NCBI GenBank assembly: GCA_014607495.2
Contig: CP053159.1
Span: forward strand, 11,415,501-11,479,500
From: Carposina sasakii
Taxonomy: Eukaryota > Arthropoda > Insecta > Lepidoptera > Carposinidae
DNA: 64,000 nucleotides
Reading direction: 5' to 3'
The notes beneath the pieces were generated by a model that saw only the letters and a program-made list of their open reading frames with translations, did not search any database and had not been told where the DNA came from. Below, piece after piece: positions 31,892 to 43,270 of the stretch. How positions within the stretch are numbered: position 1 is the stretch's first letter; the number at the start of each line of letters is the position of its first letter. Position numbers and translations under genes: made by a program.

Positions 31892-32074
31892 TAGTGGAGC
31901 GCCGTAAGGTTTATACCTCGGAATCCAGGGCCAGTCAATGAATCTTTACAAAACTTTGGAAATGTGTTTTTAATAGTATATAGAAAAATGTTAAAAAAAT
32001 ATTGTTATACGGATTCATTGACTGTCCCTGGGTTCCGAGATTTTACTATTTTTATGCCTTACGGCGCTCCACTA
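31892..32074. mobile_element. Fold-back MITE (183 bp), TA-flanked
   Basis: Left arm TAGTGGAGCGCCGTAAGG ... CCAGTCAATGAATC; right arm GATTCATTGACTG ... GCCTTACGGCGCTCCACTA. The arms cover about 60 bp each and include the TA at both ends. Confidence 0.85.
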
Positions 32075-32112
32075 GTTGTAAAAGTCACTTAACTCGTGCT
32101 TCGGAAAAGATG

Positions 32113-32180
32113 TGAAAAAGTGCATTTGTGTTTGCGCACACACTTGTACTCTATAATATCTCCTGCGCACCTGGCTAAAT
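32113..32180 (-). mobile_element. SINE-A fragment
   Basis: GTTTGCGCACACACTTGTAC, CTATAATATCTCCTGCGCAC match the SINE-A body; reads in the same sense as the element's minus-strand copy reversed, so the orientation given is approximate. Confidence 0.5.
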
Positions 32181-32369
32181 AAATATGAGTACGTAGTTAT
32201 GCCCCTATTCCTCCTCCCTGATTAAACAATTTTTTTTCCTTTTTGATAGTTGTTAAAATTATGAATTAAAAAAAAAACTGTTTTAAAATATGCGAATGCC
32301 GATCTTTTACATAATATAGCTTAACTTAGTTACATCACTATGACTTCTTTTAGTAATTTCTACCTTTTA

Positions 32370-32635
32370 CTTAAAAATCTGCTGAAGTGGCAATGGGCAG
32401 GGCACATAGCTCGAAGAACTGATGGCCGATGGAGTCGGAAAGTTCTAGAGTGGATACCACGTATCGGCAAGCGCAGCGTGGGAAGGCCACCCGCGATGTG
32501 GACGGACGACCTGGCCAAGGTCGCGGGCGTCGGTTGGATGCAGGCGGCTTCCGACCGGTCGGAGTGGAGGTTGTTGGGGAGGCCTATGTCGAACAGTGGA
32601 CTTCTCAGGGCTGTAAATGATGATGATGAATGATG
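32370..32635 (+). pseudogene. 5'-truncated RTE LINE, C-terminal coding end
   Basis: Encodes the C-terminal region of an RTE-type endonuclease/reverse transcriptase: LKWQWAGHIARRTDGRWSRK, VLEWIPRIGKRSVGRPPAMW and TDDLAKVAGVGWMQAASDRS. The end EAYVEQWTSQGCK and its stop are in the neighbouring frame, consistent with one missing G in the G run near 32577-32580. The stop lies in TGTAAATGATGATGATGAAT, and the GATGATGATG run is the typical short tandem 3' tail of this group. The GRPPxxWTDDLxKVAG block is a hallmark of the family in Lepidoptera. Confidence 0.85.
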
Positions 32636-32820
32636 ACTTAAAAATAATTTTGCACTAAAGTTGTAAAGATTTACTAAGAAAATAATTTTAAAAAACATAA
32701 ATAATGAATAACGTATGCGTATTGGTTTTACTCGTAGCACTTGCTACGAACTTTACTACGAGTCTACTTGCTACGATAAATGCGTAGAAAGCTACAGATG
32801 GAAATAAATTAGTATTCTTT

Positions 32821-32910
32821 ACATACATACATACATATAATGACGCCTTTATACCTTACGGGGTAGGCAGAGCACCAAGGGCCGATAGAACTACATGGTG
32901 CCACTTATTA
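32821..32910 (-). mobile_element. SINE-C, 3' fragment
   Basis: CATACATACATACATATAAT (tail, reversed), then ACGCC, TACGGGGTAGGCAGAGCACC, AAGGGCCGATAGAACTACAT, GGTGCCACTT. Confidence 0.8.
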
Positions 32911-33730
32911 TCACAGTATTCTTTAGTATTACATTATGTTACTTCTTTTCTATTTATATTAATTACAGCGTAGTTTCCTGCCCCCATCTTCCGGTAAGTT
33001 CGCACCGCGTTTTTACAAAACGGTTCCGTTTCGGTAGAGTTTCAGCTTTAATAGAATTGGAGGGCTGATTGAATTTTTTCAACATAACGAGGTGATTTAA
33101 TGTAATTAAAATTTCGGCTATTCACATGGTAAATGTCTATTCGATGAATAATAGAATATCGGTCACTGAAGGGAAGAAAAGTCCCAAAATAATTAAAAGA
33201 AATCATAGAAAGCTATACCTTTTCAAAGAAAACAGTAGAGTAGAATTATCGTCCTTATCTCTGTAAACCTTTTGTTTCCCTGGTAATTTGGTTCGAGTGC
33301 CACACAAAAACAAAGGTACTAAATTTATTAGGGTCAAGCTTTGGACATGATAAAATGCCGTTTAAATAGGGTTTTTAACGATTTAATGGGTTCGGTTCTG
33401 TTTGGGTTTGTTCCAAATTCAGGTACTTACCTACGTGTTGATTTCATTTGCCAATTCTTTATGAAGACTGGAATATTTTTAGCAATTTGGAAATGGACTT
33501 TATTTTACGAAGTTTTTGTTGTTGTTGTTGGGCATCTAGTATCAACCCACTCAACCTATCTTCTTGGAAAGTAACTATTAACAAGCCAACATCAAACACT
33601 TCGCCGAAATTATTTATTTATTTATTTGTTATACAAAAAATCCACAGCTCTAATTCCAAAAGGCAATCCTACGATATTCTTAAAATAAATTTGGAGATTG
33701 GCGTACTTATAAACATTAATTAAATGAATC
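32911..33730. other. Unassigned spacer
   Basis: Open frames at 33341-33723 are AT-driven, overlap each other and show no domain. Confidence 0.5.
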
Positions 33731-33994
33731 TACAGGGTGTTACAAAAAGAGTATGTTAAGCGAAAAGCTATGTAAAAAGCCCACTATAGAGAACCTATTT
33801 CCAAAATTTGAGGCTCGAAATCACATGTTTATTTTTCCAGATAGTATGGAGAATTCCTACACAATTCAGGAATGGTCATACAATCTTGAAAAATAAACAT
33901 ATGATTTCGAGTCTAAAATTTTGGAAATAGGTTCTCTATAGTGGGCAATTTACATAGCTTTTCGCTTAACACACCCTTTCTGTTACACCCTGTA
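33731..33994. mobile_element. MITE-1, full-length copy (264 bp)
   Basis: Ends TACAGGGTGTTACA and TGTTACACCCTGTA with inverted arms over the whole length. Confidence 0.92.
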
Positions 33995-34146
33995 TAAATA
34001 AAATACGACGACATCGTTATAGTTAATTTGCTTTTTCTAATTTTATATACTTTCGCTTTTAGCCTAAAACGTATTATTAACTAATGTACGTATCCTTACA
34101 TTCTCTCATACATTTTTAAATATTTTTTTTTTGTATTTTTAGTATA

Positions 34147-34507
34147 TACAGGATGTTTTTTGATCGTCAACGTTCCCGAAAACTAATGAATCTCCTCATC
34201 ATCACGATAATTTTTCTCCATTGAAGCATACCTGGAAAGTGTCTGGTTCCCAAGATATTAGGGTCCAAAGTTGAGTAAATAGACTGCATTTTCAGCATAA
34301 ATGCACATAGACGCATGTAGCAAGGTTTTTTCATGAGAAATAATTAATATCTGTGTATGAAAAAACTACCATAAACACTGGACACTATAAATTTTGCCCG
34401 ATAAAGTAATTAAATATTTTTTCTCAAAAAAATATTTACATTGTTTCCCAGCTTTTTTTTGGCATAAACTTACTTTATTTGATGTATAGAGTACGTACCC
34501 TTAATTA
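34147..34507. mobile_element. MITE-2, lacking one end
   Basis: Reverse orientation relative to 21205-21582. Starts TACAGGATGTTTTTTGATCG and runs to GAGTACGTACCCTTAAT; the last about 25 bp (the TTGCC..CATCCTGTA end) are missing. Confidence 0.85.
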
Positions 34508-34527
34508 AGAAGATAAAATATCCTGGA

Positions 34528-34847
34528 GGTCTACTCTGAAATGACGATAAATGAAGTATCGGCCGAATATCGAGGTGTTTCCTACTACGAACTTCCTTCG
34601 ATCGGATCAGTCGCACCGTTTTTTCATTCGGTCCGATCGAACTCTATTTGACAGGTACAAGGCTAGATAATAGAAAGCTTATAATATTAGTCAATGTGAA
34701 TTATTCTCTATGGTTCCGAATGAGTTGTGAACTCAGATGAATGAATCCGAAGCAATTTCGTAGTAGGGTCAAAGGCTGCCAAAGGCTTCGATTCGGTCGG
34801 GCTTCGGTCGGACCGAAAGATTCGAAAGCGGCATTTCAGAGTAGACC
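34528..34847. mobile_element. MITE with 16-bp perfect TIRs (320 bp)
   Basis: Left end GGTCTACTCTGAAATG and right end CATTTCAGAGTAGACC are perfect complements. Internal inverted GATCGGA/TCCGATC and GGTCGG motifs repeat. It directly follows the broken MITE-2. Confidence 0.85.
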
Positions 34848-35039
34848 CCTTGTATAGATAGCCCGTAAGTTAATACTCGTACTAGCTGTACGAGTATTAC
34901 CCGTTATACACCGTGTTTATAAGGATATGCATTAACTTTATATAACCGTACAGTGGAAGTAGTAGTATTGTAAGATCATTAGAAGCTTAGTTTTATTTAA
35001 GTGTCTATCTGTTCAACGGTGCCCCTTAGTTTTGTAAAG
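34848..35039. other. Unassigned spacer
   Basis: Nothing recognised. Confidence 0.5.
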
Positions 35040-35303
35040 AAATTCTAAAATTATTAATAAAGAACATGGAAAAAATCCTTCACCCGAGTGGGAATCGAAC
35101 TCACGACCACTGCAAACCGTGCCAGCCGCTATATCCACTAATCTTTTCTAAATTACATATTGGCAACGTTATTCTTCATCCCGATAGCTATACACTAGCC
35201 AAATCTCGGCAAACAAAGCTGAATCACTCAGCACGATGTTTAAAGATGAAACGATCAACCATATCGTAACGGATCATATTAATGGAGAAGTGTTTTTATA
35301 AAT
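35040..35303 (-). repeat. Family D, near complete: body, tRNA-like part, tail
   Basis: On the minus strand: TTTATAAAAACACTTCTCC, ATGGTTGATCGTTTCATC, GCCGAGATTTGGCTAGTG, TTGCCAATATGTAATTTAG, then a damaged tRNA-like part with GAGTTCGATTCCCACTCGGG and finally TTCTTTATTAATAATTTTA. This copy shows that the tRNA-like part lies near the 3' end. The same body precedes the tRNA-like sequence at 51612-51846. Confidence 0.75.
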
Positions 35304-35337
35304 TCTTCTTGGTACTATTGCATTTAAATAGCCATTC

Positions 35338-35470
35338 CCATTAGCCGCGTGGTGCCGGCAGAGTAGAGTTTGTACCACCCCTACCTGCCCGTGGGTATCG
35401 TAGTGGGCAGCAGCGCCTCCCGTACTAACAACATAGTACGAAAATCACACTGGGGTCACCAACCCGTCTG
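35338..35470 (+). repeat. LINE 3'-end type repeat, partial
   Basis: The reverse complement of 17680-17815: GGCAGAGTAGAGTT, GTGGGTATCGTAGTGGGCAG, CAGCGCCTCCCGT, GGGGTCACCAACCCG. Confidence 0.62.
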
Positions 35471-35519
35471 TTAGTCATAATTCATCTCTGTTCCCTCTAT
35501 GCTAAACGTGTCTGTGTTA

Positions 35520-35595
35520 TCTCCTTAATGATCCTGTAAATCTGGCTAACCCGATTCGGGAACAGAGCCATGTGTAGTATGTATGTATGTATGTA
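35520..35595. repeat. Short repeat ending in TATG microsatellite
   Basis: GATCCTGTAAATCTGGCTAA and GGGAACAGAGCC resemble, inverted, sequences at 4025-4065 and 15515-15560; followed by TATG repeats. Confidence 0.5.
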
Positions 35596-36119
35596 TTAGC
35601 TAGCGAGGTCTGTGCTAGTTCTATAAAGAGTAAATATTTACATAAACAATAATAATACACGGGTCGCGTCCTACCACAGAGCTTTAACAATCATGACATG
35701 AAAAGTCGCTGGTGAAAAATTGCGGGACATTTCTGTAGGTCGTAAACATTCCTCTTAAATCCTTCCCACGGTACCATGGAAGCGTTTTTAATGCTCCCCC
35801 TACAATTATAGATCTACCGTCTTGCTCTAACATGCATGCAGTGAGCAGGACGGACGACGCAAACGGGAGTAAATGCGATATAAGACGGTCCCTTGGTACA
35901 GAAATCGGCAAGTAGTCTCAGGATGGTAAGCCAACTTTATTTATTTCACTTTCGTATTTTACATGCATGAATTTTCATTGTACCAGAAGTTTTAAAGGAG
36001 ACTTTAAAATATTTTGTATCAGATTTTGAATAACATTGTAAATAGAATATGATTTCATGAGACCCGATATTAGGTAAGTTTTTTATTCTATGATATTATG
36101 TTAACGTGGCCAGTAACTT
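35596..36119. other. Unassigned spacer
   Basis: Nothing supported. Confidence 0.5.
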
Positions 36120-36360
36120 CAAGAACTTTTAAGGGCATCTCTAAAAGACCGGCCGTGGCATCCCACGACCGAAGGGCTGGATAGTACCTTGGACAAAGGT
36201 TTAGCCTCGCCATCCAAAAGCGGAGCAATGCGGCCAACCTTATGGCCATGTTGCCAGAGCGGTGGAGGAGTTGCAGGCAATCTTCAATTTGTAAATATGT
36301 TCTAGATTTAAGCTTTTAACGTGGCAATGCTGCCAGCATTCTGGGCACCCTCCCGGTTGA
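36120..36360 (+). repeat. Possible LINE 3' end
   Basis: A GC-richer block (GACCGGCCGTGGCATCCCAC, GGAGCAATGCGGCCAACC, GTTGCCAGAGCGGTGGAGG) passing into AT-rich sequence with TGTAAATA. It has the look of a retroelement end, but no second copy exists in the window and no domain could be read. Confidence 0.35.
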
Positions 36361-36584
36361 AGGCAACTTTATAAATATATTTAATTTCGTGTAGGTTAAA
36401 TTAGTTTTTAGTTTTCTATAATGTAGTCAGTATTTGTAATAACCTTTAGTTATATTAATAATAATATATAAAAATCAGATTTTGAGCATTTTATTCTGTA
36501 TTATATTATCTGATATTTAAAAAAAAAACATGATGGTGATAGACTACACACAGTGGACTTTGATATGGTGCGGTGTAACGACTG

Positions 36585-36745
36585 TTTGTATATGTTGATA
36601 TCATGAATATCGCTGTTTGTTTCCGAGTCATGGATGTTTCTATACTTGTCTATGTATTTATATACCTTCTTAGTACCCACGACAAAAGATCTTAGGGATC
36701 TTAGTGTGGGGTTAGGTCAATATGTTGTGAAGTGTATGTTACCTA
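36585..36745 (+). mobile_element. SINE-B, 5'-truncated copy
   Basis: GATATCATGAATATCGCTG, CGAGTCATGGATGTTTCTA, TTAGTACCCACGACAAAAGA and AATATGTTGTGAAGTG follow the SINE-B body; the tRNA-like head is missing. Confidence 0.75.
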
Positions 36746-37232
36746 TAGAAACCTAATATAGCTATAGGTTTCTAAAGTGATTTCATTAAACTGTCTGCTC
36801 TCTGTCTGTATACTCGTATATATCTGTATTATGTAGATCTGTGTTATGTAGAGGAGTTTTTCGGTTTTCGCAGTAGAAAAAATAAACACCCCAATACTTT
36901 AATCAGTAAAAGTTGATGATAAATCTTGATCAAAGGCTTTCACGAAGGTTATTTTTCCTTTGACTCCGTATGAGTTTGTGTTTGCAGTTAACGTTATGTG
37001 CAAAGCCTGATATCGATGGAATTTCCGGCAGGTATCGGTAATAGAAAATATGTATTTGGCAATAAGAAAAGGAAAGAAAAACCCGTAAAAAATACATCTC
37101 ATAGACATGAAAGCGTTCCATACTGTTGGTTGGGACCAAAGTGGGACATAAGGAATTCCCGTAAATCCTTTATAAACTAAATTTTTTATTGCAACATCAA
37201 TTTTTTATTATAGTTCTTCCACTCAGTCGTTG
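36746..37232. other. Unassigned spacer
   Basis: Nothing supported; overlapping small frames on both strands show no domain. Confidence 0.5.
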
Positions 37233-37430
37233 CAATGAGGGATGTTCTGTCAAGTTAAAGTAACTGTCAAAAATAGATGGCGTTACCTACATCTCCTACC
37301 AAGCCTACCTAACTCCTCCTTCACCTCTCCATACAGAATTTCGGGTAGGAGATTCGTCCACGCCATCTATCTAGGCGCTTTGTACTATTTTTTTTTACTT
37401 TTAATAGTGGTCAGAAAGTCCCTCATTATA
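37233..37430. mobile_element. Probable MITE (about 200 bp)
   Basis: Left end CAATGAGGGATGTTCTGTCA and right end TCAGAAAGTCCCTCATTAT are imperfect inverted repeats. The left end recurs at 50571-50605 (TAATGAGGGATTTTCTGACA). Confidence 0.6.
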
Positions 37431-37794
37431 TTATTTGGCCTAAAACAGGGCAACGCGACTAGTTGCACTAAGGAAACTTAGTCTATCCAGGTCCGTTAGT
37501 ACGGCACTATTAGTATTCCGGTACTGGTACGATTATTATTGGACCGCTTTATGCACAAGCCGGGGGCAATTTCACTTAGTAGAATGCCCATGGCTTCACT
37601 AACCACTTGGATAATTACTCTGTGATAATTACTCAAACTTCAGAACTAGTGAACTAATATTTATGTGTCACTGCTAATTTATGATTTCTATTCCAAATTA
37701 TATTAAATAAACCACTAAGAAAATATTATTGCGTGTAATCATAATGTTCATCATCTTTCTGCCCACATCCCATTAATAATTAGCTAAGTTTCAA
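37431..37794. other. Unassigned spacer
   Basis: Nothing recognised. Confidence 0.5.
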
Positions 37795-37910
37795 TTTTAG
37801 AAAATCCGGACATGAAATAAATTCAGTGCCACAGGCCCGCGACTGCGATCGAACCCACGCCCTTCCGACTGAAAGGCGCTCGTCTTAACCATTGGGCTAT
37901 CACCGTTTCA
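37795..37910 (-). mobile_element. SINE-A, head fragment
   Basis: On the minus strand: GATAGCCCAATGGTTAAGAC (A box) and GTTCGATCGCAGTCGCGGG (B box) followed by TTTATTTCATGTCCGG. The body is missing. Confidence 0.78.
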
Positions 37911-38642
37911 TAATGTAATCGTAATGTTATACGAACGAAATAAAACAGACATAAAGACAGGAATGTCATGCGTTATATTAAAAAAAATGTCTTTTGGAAT
38001 ATCATATTTCCTATTTTTATTTTGTTGATTTTATTATTATGAGGTATGGCGCCTATCACCTAGGTGATATAATCTATTAAATTATCATACTGTAAATAAG
38101 TTTTTTTTATTTCAAATTGACTTCAAGCCCCAAACCATCGTCGCCCTACTATTTCCCAGTGGAAGTTTAAACAAGTTCACTTAACTTTTATTAACGACTT
38201 CTACTAATAATAAAAGGGGACTCGCGTTAAGCTATTTAGTAAAAATGTGGGATGATTTAGTCGCGTAATCAAAGTTTGAAAGTTTTGATCGGGTCTTGCG
38301 AAGTTGAAAAAATATCACTCGAAAAGCGTAATGGTCGAGTCAGGGCAGCCATTGCGTTTTTAATTGGACCTTTCCTTTGACTTTATTTCATCCCCTGAAA
38401 AGAAAATGTGTTTTCTATTTCGATAAAATAATGATATGTATTTCAAAGAATTCTTTGTAGTTTTTTAGGACAAAGTGTATTTTGTTACCTCATCATTCCA
38501 GTCATAGTTTTCCATATTGTAAAATTATGTATCTTTTGTATTTTATGGCATCGGTTTAAAAACGTATTAATAATTTCATTTTATAACTTCTTATTAACAT
38601 TACTTAACTTTTCTTTTTTACTATTCAAAACTTATTATAAAA
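37911..38642. other. Unassigned spacer
   Basis: Nothing supported. Confidence 0.5.
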
Positions 38643-38904
38643 TACAGGGTGTAACAAAAAGGGTATGTTAAGCGAAAAGCTATGTAATTAGCCCACTATA
38701 GAGAACCTATCTACAAAATTTGATACTCGAAATCACATTTGTATTTTCAAGATTGTATGAAAATTCCTGAGATATTTAAAAATTCTCCATACTGTCGGGA
38801 AAAATAAACACGTGATTTCAGGTCTCAAATTTTGGGGATAGGTTCTCTACAGTGGGCTATTTACATAGCTTTTCGCTTAATATACCCTTTTTGTTACACC
38901 CTGT
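38643..38904. mobile_element. MITE-1, full-length copy (262 bp)
   Basis: Ends TACAGGGTGTAACA and TGTTACACCCTGTA, inverted arms throughout. Confidence 0.92.
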
Positions 38905-39904
38905 ATAACATGTGCCTATTAAAGGCGTCCAATTACCTGCTTATTTAGCAAATTGCAATCCTGTGTTTTATTACTTATTTTTTTTCTTTTTTGAATGCTT
39001 ATAAATAACTTTTTTACTGTACATTTTCCTCAAGGATGTGATAACGTGAATATTATGAAAGGAATTCGAGTACGCATATTATGTGACAATTTGTGTCTGA
39101 AACTTTTTAATATAAATATATCAAAGCACAATAAACGGGATTTTATTATGCGAATAGCCTGAATTTCAATACGAAACGATACACGAAACGAATTTTTTGT
39201 ACTTAATTATCCTCCTTCCATATATAAATAAATTAATTTGGGTGAAATGAAGATCGTAGAAATTTGTATAGTAGCAATATAATTACGCAAAACTTGGTGG
39301 AATAAAGGATTTTTAATCCATCTCACCCTCAAACGAACTGACGTCGTAAAACGTTTTCAGAATCTGAGACACCGTTTATTGTAGTAAACAAATAATAAAA
39401 AAATACTTACAGTCCTCGGGTAGGTACTAAAAGCATAAGGATTTTCTATTTCACGAAACTTCTATTTATATCAGACGGGTACATGTTTTATTATTTAAAA
39501 GTTTGCCAGAAAGTTTCTCTTCTGGGCTGTATAACTACGGTCAAGGTATTGATTTGTACTCGTATCAGAAGTGTGAGTTTCGTTCACTTTACGTTTTCGT
39601 TAACGCTAACTAAACCAATCACAAGGTGTTTTTGTTCTCACTTTTATTACTTCACGTCTTGTCATATTGTGGTTAGTGATTTACGTCAATGTGAACAAGC
39701 TTGTAGTATAAAATGCCACTTAGCGTACAGAGAGGCAATTCCGCGAATTTTTCCCCCGAAACTCAACCACTAATTAACCGTTAATGAAACGTATTGCCAA
39801 GCAATTATTACTTTGTGGTGACGTTATTACACACATTTCAGCACGAGACAGATATTTGTTCTTACTCTGTCATACTCGCGACTGCAGCGTGCTAAAATAT
39901 CTCA
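38905..39904. other. Unassigned AT-rich spacer
   Basis: No supported gene; the 96-residue frame at 39483-39773 has no domain. Confidence 0.5.
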
Positions 39905-40155
39905 AGCGGTGTGTAAATATGCTCCACACCGCGGTTTCGTTAACGGTTTGTTAGTGGTTGCGTTTCGGCTCTACATTGCGGAATCGTCCCTTACTATTCG
40001 GAAGCTAATAAACAAAATTTGAGATTTATAATCAGGTGTTTACTTTTACAATATTGTATGAATATAATTGAGCAATTTAAAAATACAAGAAAAATTATAA
40101 TATGGTTTCAAGGTTATTTTCATTTAACATTCTCCATTCGTTACATCCTGTATAC
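39905..40155. repeat. Old repeat plus decayed MITE-1
   Basis: 39930-39972 matches 27110-27155. 40018-40155 follows the MITE-1 order in decayed form (AAATTTGAGATTTATAATCA, ATATTGTATGAATAT, CGTTACATCCTGTATA). The same pairing of this leader with MITE-1 sequence occurs at 26835-27155 in another arrangement. Confidence 0.55.
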
Positions 40156-40394
40156 AGTCTGTTCCTCTATAGACAGAATCAGTTAAAATTGCACGAAACT
40201 ATTGGTATCGTGAACTAAAATAAAACTAATTAACGATTTAAAGCAATCGAACTTTAGTTTCGCAAATTAAACCCATCGTTTAGAAATCCAATCTGTCTTG
40301 TTCTAAAAGTTCTTAGGGTGGCTCTTCCGAAAACTCTACCCCTAAAGGGGTGTTCCCATTAGCCATCTTGGATATTAGAGTTATTTGTTGACTA

Positions 40395-40560
40395 TTGAAT
40401 AACCGGTGACCGATGGAGTTGAAAGGTCTAGAGTGGATCTTACGTACCGGCTAGCACAGTGTGGAAAAGTCACCAGCGAGATGTATGAAATGACTTAACC
40501 GGGATTGGCCCACCACCACTCATTCCCGCCACTGTAACTCCTGTAAGCCAGGATTAACAG
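40395..40560 (+). mobile_element. RTE 3' region, strongly decayed
   Basis: TGACCGATGGAGTTG, GGTCTAGAGTGGATC, GGCTAGCACAGTGTGGAAAA match 32420-32500 with many changes. Confidence 0.6.
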
Positions 40561-40607
40561 AGGCGACCAGAAAAATGCAAATAAAGCATAGCAAATACCG
40601 GCCCCCT

Positions 40608-40794
40608 GATAACGTAAAAGCAATAGCAAAGCCGAAGCAAAGCGATAGCGAAAATTGTACAATATTCGCCTTGAAATGTCAAAGTTCCTTTGAAATTCAT
40701 TTTACGGAATACGAATTTGACAAGAAATCAGCGATTTTTGCACAATTTTCGCTATCGCTTTGCTTTTGCTAGTTAGGTAATAAGGGGGCGGGGG
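40608..40794. mobile_element. MITE with AGCAAAGCGATAGCG arms
   Basis: Left arm GCCCCCTGATAACG, GAAGCAAAGCGATAGCGAAA, ATTGT; right arm ACAATTTTCGCTATCGCTTT, GCTTTTGCTAG, TAAGGGGGC. The arms cover about 55 bp with gaps. Confidence 0.75.
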
Positions 40795-41814
40795 CCCTTA
40801 ACAAGCGCAGAATGTGAAGTATGAAGAATGTGACCTAGTCATGATAGCGCGTATAAATGCAGATCGCTTGAAACCGGTCGCAGTGGAGATCATAAGGGAT
40901 GTCTATGTTTGTCATTGGGTTTCTTCTTCTAAAATTATAATGACGATTTGGGAATGCAACCGAGCTTACATTGGGAAAAATAAAAACATGAAATAATGAA
41001 CATGATGGTTATTTGAATCCTGCTTACAGAGTAATCGTTCAACTTATTAGTTAGTTAGCTACTACATACAATTTACGGGAAAATATTTTAGCGTGAATAT
41101 ATGGAAATTCGAAATGGCTAGAATTATGACAAATAGAAAATAGTTTTTTCGGTCACAAAGAACAATGAGCACTGTAGCACATTGTAACTAATTTATAAAA
41201 ATACGAAAGAGTGATGGCACTTAAAACCAAACTAAGCTAAACTACCAAACTAAACGTTGTAGCGTGCCACCTATCTGACAGCGAGCGCGTTCGCGAGCGG
41301 CCTGTTCGCGTAGTCCGTTGCCCCGCTCGCTACCGCCAGGAGCTCTCTTGCCCAATACTTATTATATTTTACTCTTTTAGATTAAAAGTTTACCTCTTTA
41401 TAATATTAGTAATAGATTGTTTATTAGTTTGGTCATTAATATATCATAACGTTAAAACCAGTGTTTTCTTACTGAAGAATGATCACGCCCACCGAACCGA
41501 AGCATAACATCTCGCTTCCCACAACGTGAATTATTCCTGGTGGAGATAAAAATAATGTATAATCATTATTCTACCTTTTTAATACATGTGATGTTAGTGT
41601 GCCTAATCTTAATAAATAAATAAAACTAGGATTTGGTTCCCCGTAAATGTATGTCGGATGAGTTTGGTTTGAAATTGATGGTTTTGTTGATATGTCGAGC
41701 TTTATTTTATCGATTTTGAGGTACCCCAAGAGGCTCGAGTCGGTGCCAACCATCCTATGGTACTGCACATAAAGGTATAGCAAAGAGGAGGTGCGATGTA
41801 ATTATACAGGATGT
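40795..41814. other. Unassigned spacer
   Basis: Contains one GC-richer patch (41270-41345, GCGAGCGCGTTCGCGAGCGG) with local palindromy; no gene supported. Confidence 0.45.
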
Positions 41815-42135
41815 TTTTTGGTCGTCAACGTTTCCGAATACAACGCATTCTCCTCATCATCACGAACATTTTTCTACATGAAAGCATATCTGGGAATAAA
41901 TATCACGCTTTACAACACATTGACCTAGTCCTACACTGAGATCCCTAAGGTCATGTGTCGTGGGTACTAAGCAAGGGTATATAAATACATAGATAAGTAT
42001 ACGAACATACATGACTCGCAAACAAACATTGATATTCATCATATCAATGTTTGTAAAATGGGAAGTGTCTGGTCTCCAAGATATTAAGGTCCAAAATTGA
42101 GTTATCGGGTTGCATTTTTTATAGAAATGCATTTT
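41815..42135. mobile_element. MITE-2, truncated and split by SINE-B
   Basis: 41815-41896 starts TACAGGATGTTTTTTGGTCG and continues past AAGCATATCTGGGAA. After the SINE-B insertion it resumes at 42059 (TGGGAAGTGTCTGGTCTCC) and fades by about 42135. Confidence 0.8.
41897..42058 (-). mobile_element. SINE-B inserted in MITE-2
   Basis: A 162-bp 5'-truncated SINE-B. TGGGAA occurs at 41891-41896 and 42059-42064 and is present once in uninterrupted MITE-2 copies, so it is a 6-bp target duplication. Confidence 0.82.
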
Positions 42136-42739
42136 GAATTTTCATACGAAAATTTTCTGTTGATTTCTAAAGTCGGCATATCAATACTATTTGTATGTAT
42201 ACAAACATTGATAGGCCTCCTCCTTTTGGCCCCTTCTTCGCAGTGTAACCACAGACATAAATCTAGATTGAAAGGCCACGAGGTGAGGTCGCGTGCGGCT
42301 TCGAGCCATATGTTACTTGGAACAGTTCAGATTTTTGTGATTTATAAGGTTTTATAGAAACAAAGTCCGAATAAAGTTTCCTTTTGTTTGTGCTTACAAA
42401 CAATATATCTGTTTATTACTAGTTTTTATTACTGTGAGAAACACCATTATATTTTATGTGGAATAAGCAAGCATTTGCAAATTTTATTCTGTTGATGGAG
42501 TTTTAAGTTTCACCTTTATTTATTTTATCTATAAATTTTAACAGATTTTAACAGAGTATTATTGTTCATTTAAAATTCGAATGCAGAATTCGAAACCTGA
42601 AAAGGTTTGTAGCGGCATTGACAATAAACAATGTATTTTATGAACACAGCTTCATGTTACCTATACGATAAACGACCAATATGTACGTTTCTAGTTTATA
42701 GAAGATCCCATAATTATTAACTCGTAGATAGCACAATGA
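42136..42739. other. Unassigned spacer
   Basis: 42130-42185 resembles the right part of MITE-3 near 5273-5345 (CATACGAAAATTTTCTGTTG). The rest is unassigned. Confidence 0.45.
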
Positions 42740-43079
42740 CACGGTCATCATCAGCCTATTGCAGTCCACTGCTGGACGTAGGCCTACCCCAGTGCTCACG
42801 CCACATGGCTCGATCTCCCGTTTTTGCCATCCAGTCACTACCAGCCGTCCTCTTTAAGTCATCGGTCCATCAGGCCGGAGGGCGCCCAACGCTACGCTTA
42901 CCGAGGCGCGGTCTCCATTCAAAAACCCGTTTACTCCACCGTCCATCGGTTCTACGACAGATGTGGCCGGCCCTGAAATGTAGCAGACTGAAGTGAGTCT
43001 GCTACATTTCGAGACTATGTCTGTCACTTTGGTCTTCTGACGGATAATCTCATTTCGAACTTTGTCCAATGGCACAGTA
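42740..43079 (-). pseudogene. RTE LINE fragment
   Basis: On the minus strand, from 43075: KVRNEIIRQKTKVTDIVSKC, the same C-terminal block as at 20255-20330, then a jump to noncoding sequence (CATTTCAGGGCCGGCCACAT) and the 3' mark around CAGTCCACTGCTGGACGTAG, ending in GATGATGAC on the minus strand. The coding region between is deleted. A Helitron abuts its 5' side at 43080. Confidence 0.78.
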
Positions 43080-43270
43080 TCCTACTAATATTATAAACGC
43101 GAAAGTTTGTGAGTATGGATGGATGCATGGATGTTTGTTACTCTTTCGCGTAAAAACGGATGGAGTGATTTGAATAAAATTTGGTCCCCGGAAAATATTT
43201 TTATCCTGGATAATTTCGAAATTTTGGTTTTTCTGCAGTCCACGCGGACGAAGTCGCAGGCGTCCACTAG
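43080..43270 (+). mobile_element. Nonautonomous Helitron, 191 bp, intact ends
   Basis: Starts TCCTACTAATATTATAAACG after an A, ends with a hairpin region (CGCGGACGAAGTCGC, GGGCGTCC-like) and CTAG before a T. The 5'-TC, 3' hairpin plus CTRR, and insertion between A and T without target duplication are the defining features of Helitrons. It has no Rep/helicase gene and depends on another element. Small Helitrons with this end are widespread in Lepidoptera. Confidence 0.88.
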
